Source: JAGXLC01 sp964472385
GTDB lineage: Bacteria > Bacteroidota > Bacteroidia > Bacteroidales > UBA12077
Assembly: GCA_964472385.1 (NCBI GenBank)
Contig: CAYYLT010000019.1
Location: 1-21,040 of the forward strand
Length of the DNA stretch: 21,040 nt
Reading direction: 5' to 3'
Position numbers and translations under genes: made by a program. Under the pieces are notes generated by a model. That model had not been told where the DNA came from. It made no database searches and saw only the letters and a list, made by a program, of their open reading frames with translations. Below are positions 15,013 to 21,040 of the stretch, in pieces; within the stretch, counting starts at the first letter, position 1, and every line of letters begins with the position of its first letter.

Positions 15013-17007
15013 TTAGCTGTTGTACCTCAAAACCATAGCGCTCCTGCAGGGAAGATAAACTTGAATGGACGGGGTTCCTTCATTTTCAGGATGGTTACGG
15101 GAATGAAATTCCTGATCATCCGCCAGTCTTGCAAAACCGTTGTAGCGTTTCTTGTCGGTATGAAGCACAAGTTTGTACATTCCCGTTTTCTCAACCGGAA
15201 TGATATGCTTCGAATAGGAATTTTGTGGATGAAAATTAAAGAGGAACAGATAGGTGCCGCGGATAAAGCCCAACAATTTTTTGTTGTTATGTAAATAAGC
15301 GGGGACAGGAAAAGAATTGGCCAGTTCTGATTCTTCCAGTCGCATCATATCCCGGTCAAATTCTGCGAGGCTGTGGTAGATGAGTGACTCATTATCCCGC
15401 AGACTCCATTGCCTTCGGCTATACCGGTAGCTCCAGTTATTGCCTTCCCTAGGAAAATCTACCCATTCGGGATGGCCGAATTCATTTCCCATAAAATTAA
15501 GATAACCCCCATCAGCGGTGCCAAAGGTAGCCAGCCGCGACATTTTATGCAATGCTACCGCCCGGTCTATAACAATACTCTGGCTATTTTTATGCATATG
15601 TGTATACATCTTTTTATCAGCCAGTTCAAAAATCAGGCTTTTTCCACCTACCAGGGCCTGGTCATGACACTCCACATAACTGATGGTTGTCTCCTCGGGA
15701 CGTTTGTTGGTCAGTTCATGCCATAGCATATCCATATTCCAGTCTTCATCCCGCATATCTTTCAGCATTTTAAACCAATAATCGCTCACACCCATTGCCT
15801 GCCTGCAGTCAAACCCCGCACCTCCTTCATTCAGCGGATAAACCAAGCCAGGCATGCCGCTTATATCTTCAGCTATGGTAACTGCAGAAGAATTGACATC
15901 ATGAATTACCTTGTTGGCCAGGGCAAGGTATGCGTAAGCTTCATCATCCACATATGAATTAAAATAATCATCGTAAGAAGAAAAGGTGTAACCGATACCA
16001 TGATGGCGGTAGAGCATGCTGGTTACGCCATCAAACCTGAATCCGTCTACATGAAATTCATCCAGCCAGTAGCGACAATTGGAGAGCAAAAAGTGCAGTA
16101 CCTGAATTTTACCGTAGTCAAAAATCCGCGAATCCCAGGCATCATGATATCCGCGGCCTCCGCTGTGAAAATACTGGTAATCAGTGCCGTCAAACCGGGA
16201 TAACCCCTCGACCTCATTCCGCACAGAATGGGAATGGATGATATCCATGATCACAGCGATATTATTGCTGTGTGCTTCGTCAATCAGTTTCTTTAGTTGT
16301 TGGGGTGTTCCAAACCTCGAGGAAGGAGCAAAAAAATTCGCCACATGGTAACCGAAAGAACCATAATAGGGATGTTCCTGAATACCCATTAGTTGAATGG
16401 TATTGTATCCGGCATCAATGATCCGGGGAAGCACATGCTGCCGAAATTCATCATAAGTGGCAATGGCTTCTGATTCCGAAGCCATACCGATGTGGGCTTC
16501 ATAAATTTTAAGGAAGGGATGGTGCAAACGGGCATGTCTGGTTGCCCATTCATATTTGCTGTTCCATACCTGAGCATTGAAAATGTTGGTATGCTCGTCC
16601 TGAATAACCCTCCGGGCATAAGCCGGTATCCGGTCACCAGATCCCCCATCCCAGAAAACTTTCAACCTGTAAAGATCTTGGTCATGAAGGTGGTCCCCGG
16701 AGATTGACAGCTCCCAGTCGCCATTTTCATTGATGCGCTGAAGCCTGAAAGTTTCCTGGCATTCCCAGTCCGAAAAATCACCGATCACATAAACCTTTTG
16801 TGCATTGGGAGCCCATTCACGGAAAATCCAGCCTGTTTCAAGCCGGTGCAGTCCATAATACTCATGAGCTGAGGCAAAATCTTTGAGCATGATTTTACCA
16901 CCTGTCAGTCTTTGCTCAGTTTGCGTGATCCGGGTCTTTCTTTTTTCGATCTGGCCTAAATAGGGCCTCAAATACGGATCATCTGTCAGTTGGATGTTGT
17001 TTTTCAA
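15013..17007 (-). CDS. glgB: 1,4-alpha-glucan branching enzyme, GH13_8 (eukaryote-like) type
   Basis: Glycogen branching enzyme (664 residues) that cuts alpha-1,4 chains and re-attaches them by alpha-1,6 links. An N-terminal CBM48 domain (about 45-135) precedes the GH13 barrel. Conserved regions are MDIIHSHS (251-260), DGFRFDGVTS with nucleophile Asp326, TIAEDISGMP with Glu380, and YVECHDQALVG with Asp449. The HSHS and ECHDQALVG forms are those of the eukaryote-like subfamily rather than the E. coli GlgB type. The start is TTG at 17007. The family motif DPYLRPY begins at residue 10, an in-frame stop lies at 17026-17028, and the first ATG would remove 39 residues including that motif. It is preceded by glgA on the same strand with a 125-bp gap that holds a repeat-end fragment. 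Confidence 0.93.
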   Translation of the reverse strand: MKNNIQLTDDPYLRPYLGQIEKRKTRITQTEQRLTGGKIMLKDFASAHEYYGLHRLETGWIFREWAPNAQKVYVIGDFSDWECQETFRLQRINENGDWELSISGDHLHDQDLYRLKVFWDGGSGDRIPAYARRVIQDEHTNIFNAQVWNSKYEWATRHARLHHPFLKIYEAHIGMASESEAIATYDEFRQHVLPRIIDAGYNTIQLMGIQEHPYYGSFGYHVANFFAPSSRFGTPQQLKKLIDEAHSNNIAVIMDIIHSHSVRNEVEGLSRFDGTDYQYFHSGGRGYHDAWDSRIFDYGKIQVLHFLLSNCRYWLDEFHVDGFRFDGVTSMLYRHHGIGYTFSSYDDYFNSYVDDEAYAYLALANKVIHDVNSSAVTIAEDISGMPGLVYPLNEGGAGFDCRQAMGVSDYWFKMLKDMRDEDWNMDMLWHELTNKRPEETTISYVECHDQALVGGKSLIFELADKKMYTHMHKNSQSIVIDRAVALHKMSRLATFGTADGGYLNFMGNEFGHPEWVDFPREGNNWSYRYSRRQWSLRDNESLIYHSLAEFDRDMMRLEESELANSFPVPAYLHNNKKLLGFIRGTYLFLFNFHPQNSYSKHIIPVEKTGMYKLVLHTDKKRYNGFARLADDQEFHSRNHPENEGTPSIQVYLPCRSAMVLRYNS

Positions 17008-17047
17008 GATGATGCTTGTTTTGTGTTAGTAATGTTGTTACTCTAAA

Positions 17048-17061
17048 CCTGCATTATTCAT
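17048..17061. repeat. Lone repeat-end sequence between glgA and glgB
   Basis: CCTGCATTATTCAT, one base from the family end sequence and identical to the end of copy A. It stands alone; GTAAAATATC follows rather than GCGTCAAG or AAAAAA. It lies 41-54 bp upstream of the branching-enzyme start, where it could influence that gene's expression. Confidence 0.4.
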
Positions 17062-17132
17062 GTAAAATATCTATGGCGATAAAGTTCTTGTTGATGGCTA
17101 TCCCCATAAGCATTTGGCCAATTGATACCTGC

Positions 17133-18686
17133 TTAAACCACTAATGGACGCTGAAGCATTTCTTCATAGAGTATAATATATTGTTTTGCCGTTTCTTTCA
17201 GGTTAAATCGTTCCATACCTTCTTTCATAATCCTGGATATGTGTTTTTCTTTCAAATCTTCAGGTTGCGTAAAAAACTTCATGGCCTCATTAATGCCCCA
17301 TTCCAAACCAGGCCCGTCATATACCTTAAACAGAAAGCCATTACCGGTATGATTCTTCGTATTGAGGTGTTCAACGGTATCGTGTAATCCCCCGGTATCA
17401 AAAGCAACGGGCAGGCTACCAAAAATTGAGCCAATCATTTGCGGTAGCCCGCATGGTTCAAATTTTGAGGGCATCAGCACAAAATCACTTGCGGCATAGG
17501 CCAGATGGGAAAGCTCCTCATTAAAATCACACGCGGAAACCCGTTCGAAAAATCCATGAAACCGGACGATATCCCTTAATGATTGCTGGAAACTTCCGTT
17601 GGCGATAAATACGATCTGAAGGTTTTGATCCCAGTGCGTGGAAACAATGTTGTAAAGTACATGAGCCAGCAGATCGCAGCCCTTTTGTATAGGATCTAGC
17701 CGGGAGGGCCAGAAAAACAAGGGCGCTTTTTCATCGCTTATCAGCCCCAGTTTCTGCTGGAGTTCCAGTTTGTTCTTTTTTTTCCACTTCAGGGGTTCAT
17801 CATAGCTGTATGAATATATCACATTGGGATTGGTTTCCGGATGGTAAATATTGTCGGGGGCATTGATGATTCCGTAAGCCACCCCAGCCTGCATCTTATT
17901 GGATATCTCCTGCCTGATGACATCAGGAATAAAAGCATGCCATCCACTGGTTATTTCTTTTAGAAATGTCGGACTAACCGTATTGATGAAGTGAGAGGCA
18001 AATATTCCGCTGGCCAGCAAATCTATAGGATTGTGATCTCTGCTTTCTTCGTAATTTACAGGGGGCCACTGGAAAAACAGGTTTTGCCAGAATTCAGCTG
18101 CATCAATGCCTCTGTCTTCAATATGCGAGAGGTAAAGTTTTTGTGTATGGATGTTATGGATGGTAAAAAGACAGGGGATAGCTCTTCTTCTGGCCATAGC
18201 AGGGATCAATCCCGTCATCCAGTCGTTGCAATGGATCAGGTCAGGCTTCAGGGTGGGAATGATGTTATTGATTACTTCACGCTGAAAAGCTAACGATATA
18301 TTGGCTGCCTCACCTCCATAACCGCTGTATATGGAATCACGGTAATAGAATATCCTGTCTTCTGCCAGGTGTATTCTGGAATCGGGCATTTTTTCCTGAA
18401 ACAAACGCAATTCATCGCTGATGAACTGTCCGATATCAATATGGAACATCCGGCGATAGTGGGGTAAGGCCACATGAATATCCGATCCCAGATCATATAG
18501 CTCCGAAACCAGGGAAGCCGATACATCCGCCATTCCACCTGCTTTGGCTGACAGTACATTGGCCATATTGCCCATACCTTTGGGCAGATAAGTTATTTCA
18601 GGCGTAATGATCAATATCCGGGGATTCTTACGCTGTTTCCTGTTTTTATACTTATCTCTTACCGCTGTTTTAAGGTTCGTTGCCAT
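17133..18686 (-). CDS. glgA: Glycogen synthase, GT5 family
   Basis: Retaining glucosyltransferase that extends alpha-1,4-glucan from a nucleotide-glucose donor, 517 residues from the ATG at 18686. The frame is open further upstream to a TTG at 18764, but the extra 26 residues look non-coding and the ATG gives the normal GT5 N terminus. ILIITPEITYL is followed by the donor-loop motif KAGGMADVSASLVSEL (Lys48; most members have KTGGLADV). The C-terminal half holds the GT-B signature MPSKFEPCGLPQMIGSIFGSLPVAFDTGGLHDTV (about 403-435), with the catalytic glutamates in the expected E-x7-region. Cytoplasmic. It lies 174 bp after the phosphorylase gene and 125 bp before glgB on the same strand. No glgC is visible, so ADP- versus UDP-glucose use is open. 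Confidence 0.9.
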   Translation of the reverse strand: MATNLKTAVRDKYKNRKQRKNPRILIITPEITYLPKGMGNMANVLSAKAGGMADVSASLVSELYDLGSDIHVALPHYRRMFHIDIGQFISDELRLFQEKMPDSRIHLAEDRIFYYRDSIYSGYGGEAANISLAFQREVINNIIPTLKPDLIHCNDWMTGLIPAMARRRAIPCLFTIHNIHTQKLYLSHIEDRGIDAAEFWQNLFFQWPPVNYEESRDHNPIDLLASGIFASHFINTVSPTFLKEITSGWHAFIPDVIRQEISNKMQAGVAYGIINAPDNIYHPETNPNVIYSYSYDEPLKWKKKNKLELQQKLGLISDEKAPLFFWPSRLDPIQKGCDLLAHVLYNIVSTHWDQNLQIVFIANGSFQQSLRDIVRFHGFFERVSACDFNEELSHLAYAASDFVLMPSKFEPCGLPQMIGSIFGSLPVAFDTGGLHDTVEHLNTKNHTGNGFLFKVYDGPGLEWGINEAMKFFTQPEDLKEKHISRIMKEGMERFNLKETAKQYIILYEEMLQRPLVV

Positions 18687-18860
18687 AATAGTTGGTTTTA
18701 CAGACAGACACGAAATGGTATTGATGCCTGATCCATAAGCTATATCCAAATGATGCGAACCCAATATAACGTATATTATGTAAAATATAAAATAAAAAGG
18801 TAAGAAAAATGCAACAAAACAATAAAACCGGGAATGTGAACCGGAATAATGCTGGGCAGA

Positions 18861-21040
18861 TCAGACATCGCCCCAGGTAATCATACCGGGCATGGTATCT
18901 TTCCAGCTTTTATGATTTGGAACGGCTCTTACCGTAAAACCATACCTGCCGGCTTGTTCACATTGAATGGTACTGGAAAATATGCAATACCCTTTTTCCT
19001 CATGGGAATCCATATGCATTATTTGGGTATGCGATTTTTCGAGGGTGTTAAGCGGGCCGACGGGACCATAAAACACCTGTATGTCAACGTTATCTGGAGA
19101 TATGTCATCCAAATAGACTGTGGCATGTACCTTAAACTGCTCTCCAACCCGCAAAGAACTGAGAATACGATCGGTATGAACCTTTTCAATATGAATTTTA
19201 TCCCAGCGATTGCGAAGTTCGGCATGCAAACGGGTATGCTTTTTGCACTTTTCCAGATTTTTTGAAATGAGAGAATGATAATTCTTAAGCGCAGGATGAT
19301 AGGTTTGATCCAGGTATTCTTTAACCATGCGGTGACTGGAAAATTTTCCCAGGATGGTCTTAATGGATTCCTTCATCATATTCACCCATTCTTCTGGGAT
19401 TTTACCCGCTTTGTTTTTATAATAAAGGGGAATGATTTCATTTTCCAGGGTGTCATAGAGGGATTGTGCTTCTATATCATCCTGATAATCCAGGTTATCA
19501 TATATTTCGCCATTTCCAATGGCCCAGCCGTTTTTTCCATCATAGGCTTCAGCCCACCAGCCATCGAGGACACTAAAGTTGAGGGCACCGTTCAGGGCCG
19601 CTTTCATACCGGAAGTTCCGCTGGCCTCGCGCGGGCGCCTGGGATTGTTCAGCCAAACATCCACTCCCTGAACCAGTCTTTCGGCAATGAACATATCATA
19701 ATCTTCCAGAAAAACAATATGGCGCCGTAATTCCGGGTCCCTGGTTAATCCAAAAACCTGTTGGATCATCTGTTTTCCTTTTTCATCCTGAGGGTGTGCT
19801 TTCCCGGAAAAAATGATCTGTATCGGATGGTCTTTGTCAAGCAGCAGTTTTCTGAACCGGACCATGTCTCTAAGGATCAGGTTTGCTCTTTTATAAGTTG
19901 CAAAACGTCTGGCAAAACCTATTGTTAAGACATCCGGATCCAGGACATTGTCGGCCTGTTCAATTTCATAGGCAGGTGCATTGTTGGCTTCCATGTATTT
20001 CTGTATTTTGCTGCGTATGGTCGCTATCAAGCGTGATCGGGCTACCTGATGGGCATGCCATAGCTCTTCCGGCAAAATTCCATTGATAGCTTTGGTCTCT
20101 CCACCGTTAAAGGCACTCTTTTCCCAACCACTGCCAATATATCGTTCCAGTAGTGCGGCAATTTCCGGGGTAATCCATGTAGGCAGGTGCACACCGTTTG
20201 TGATGTGGCTAATGGGGATCTCTTCTCTGGAATGCTTAGGCCATAGATGATTCCACATATCACGGGAAACCTGCCCGTGAAGCTCACTTACTCCATTAGA
20301 GAAGAAGGAAGTACGCAAGGCCAGAATGGTCATCGAGAGTTCCGTTTCATGATTATTTCTGTTCGATTGATCGGGAAGCTGAGCAAGTGTATAAATGTCT
20401 TCCATATCAATTTCATATCCTTGCATCATTGTTTCCAAATGGGGCTTCAGCAACTCCAGTCGAAAGGATTCATGTCCGGCAGCCACAGGAGTATGGGTTG
20501 TAAATACTTTGGTTTTGGGCACAAATTCAAGCGCTTCCTCAAAAGATATATCATGCTTCACCATGAAATGATTCAGCCTGGCTATATTCAAAAAAGCTGC
20601 ATGTCCTTCATTGATATGGCAAACTTTCGGTTCATAACCCATTTGAATGAGGGCGGAAAAACCGCCAACCCCCAGAAGAATTTCCTGGCGAAGCCTCATC
20701 TGGCGATCCCCACCATACAACCGGGAAGTAATATCCCTGTGCTGGGGCGCATTATCCGGCAGGTTGCTATCCAACAAAAATAAGCGGGTTCGGCCTACCT
20801 TTACTTTCCATACTATAGCTTTAACAGTTCCATCGGGCAATTTCAATTCAATCAGCAGATCCTTGCCGTCCGGGGTCCGAACCTGCTCAAAAGGCATATA
20901 TTGCAACATGTTGGCCGGATAGCTTTCTTCCTGCCAGCCATCCTTATTTAAATGCTGCCGGAAATAGCCGTCTCTGTAAAACAAACCCATTCCAATCAGG
21001 TTGATATCCATATCCGAGGCTGTCTTCAGGTGATCACCTG
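18861..21040 (-). CDS. glgP: Alpha-glucan phosphorylase, GT35 (5' end outside window)
   Basis: Glycogen/maltodextrin phosphorylase of the short bacterial GT35 type (the TIGR02094-like group), releasing glucose 1-phosphate. The frame stays open to the window edge. Upstream of an internal Met at 21011 the translation reads GDHLKTASDMDINLIGMGLF, the conserved GDHLKxASD block of the family, so the gene begins beyond 21040 and roughly the first 130-150 residues are missing. Further signatures are YGGDRQMRLRQEILLG, HINEGHAAFLNIARL, TTHTPVAAGHESF, GFARRFATYKRA and RRPREASGTSGMKAALNGALN, where the Lys (near base 19605) is the pyridoxal-phosphate anchor. A C-terminal beta-rich domain of about 110 residues ends in the typical RAVPNHKSW segment. 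First gene of the glycogen cluster, followed by glgA and glgB. Confidence 0.93.
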   Translation of the reverse strand, partial: GDHLKTASDMDINLIGMGLFYRDGYFRQHLNKDGWQEESYPANMLQYMPFEQVRTPDGKDLLIELKLPDGTVKAIVWKVKVGRTRLFLLDSNLPDNAPQHRDITSRLYGGDRQMRLRQEILLGVGGFSALIQMGYEPKVCHINEGHAAFLNIARLNHFMVKHDISFEEALEFVPKTKVFTTHTPVAAGHESFRLELLKPHLETMMQGYEIDMEDIYTLAQLPDQSNRNNHETELSMTILALRTSFFSNGVSELHGQVSRDMWNHLWPKHSREEIPISHITNGVHLPTWITPEIAALLERYIGSGWEKSAFNGGETKAINGILPEELWHAHQVARSRLIATIRSKIQKYMEANNAPAYEIEQADNVLDPDVLTIGFARRFATYKRANLILRDMVRFRKLLLDKDHPIQIIFSGKAHPQDEKGKQMIQQVFGLTRDPELRRHIVFLEDYDMFIAERLVQGVDVWLNNPRRPREASGTSGMKAALNGALNFSVLDGWWAEAYDGKNGWAIGNGEIYDNLDYQDDIEAQSLYDTLENEIIPLYYKNKAGKIPEEWVNMMKESIKTILGKFSSHRMVKEYLDQTYHPALKNYHSLISKNLEKCKKHTRLHAELRNRWDKIHIEKVHTDRILSSLRVGEQFKVHATVYLDDISPDNVDIQVFYGPVGPLNTLEKSHTQIMHMDSHEEKGYCIFSSTIQCEQAGRYGFTVRAVPNHKSWKDTMPGMITWGDV

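Noticed and set aside
18687..18764. Longer glgA starting at the TTG at 18764
   Set aside because: The extra 26 residues lack similarity to the GT5 N terminus, and the ATG at 18686 places the KxGG donor loop at the normal distance.
1..21040. CRISPR array, tRNA, rRNA or complete insertion sequence
   Set aside because: No regularly spaced short repeats, no cloverleaf or rRNA-like blocks, and no transposase-like protein were found; the repeats present are irregularly spaced and non-coding.

Overview
The window looks like the chromosome of a free-living Bacteroidota (probably a Bacteroidales/Marinilabiliales-type anaerobe or facultative bacterium). The evidence is a lipoprotein sulfatase, a DUF4407 membrane protein, a branching enzyme of the eukaryote-like GH13_8 type, several promoter-like sequences of the Bacteroidota form TAnnTTTG about 15-80 nt before start codons, few Shine-Dalgarno sequences, and two likely TTG starts. 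No rRNA, tRNA, CRISPR array or complete transposase gene was seen.

Layout. Bases 1-180 are non-coding and hold the edge of a dispersed repeat. Bases 181-2553 (minus) carry a formylglycine-type sulfatase behind a UbiE/MenG-like methyltransferase. Bases 2585-3196 (plus) hold a broken DUF169 gene with an in-frame TGA. Bases 3292-4539 (plus) encode a DUF4407 membrane/coiled-coil protein. Bases 4753-9411 (minus) carry, in transcription order, a [4Fe-4S]/FAD oxidoreductase, a free-standing cobalamin-binding protein, and a soluble hybrid histidine kinase. The last two overlap by one base (TGATG) and have their own promoter. Bases 9717-13643 (plus) carry an L-2-hydroxyglutarate dehydrogenase/oxidase, a polyphosphate glucokinase, a gene remnant, and a glutamate/aspartate symporter. 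Bases 14381-14956 encode an orphan ECF-like sigma factor. Bases 15013-21040 (minus) are a glycogen cluster: alpha-glucan phosphorylase (cut by the window edge), glycogen synthase and branching enzyme.

The most interesting unit is the cobalamin protein/kinase pair. The cobalamin protein has the W-x9-EH signature of the CarH/LitR adenosylcobalamin photoreceptors and an ExHxxG cobalt-ligand motif, but no DNA-binding domain. Instead it is translationally coupled to a cytoplasmic histidine kinase with a C-terminal receiver. This suggests, as inference, a B12-based (possibly light-sensing) input to a phosphorelay rather than direct repression.

The second theme is a dispersed, non-coding, MITE-like repeat. 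Its ends read CCTGTATTATTCAT, it has a conserved interior containing a CGTCG-AAAGC-CGACG hairpin, and it occurs as two near-complete copies (192 and 243 bp), one copy cut by the window edge, and several end fragments. One highly reduced copy forms an 18-bp perfect hairpin at the stop codon of the symporter gene; another end abuts a gene remnant.

Physiologically, the carbon-storage genes (glycogen synthesis, branching, phosphorolysis, and glucose phosphorylation with polyphosphate) form a coherent set spread over the right half. The other genes are ordinary single-gene units.
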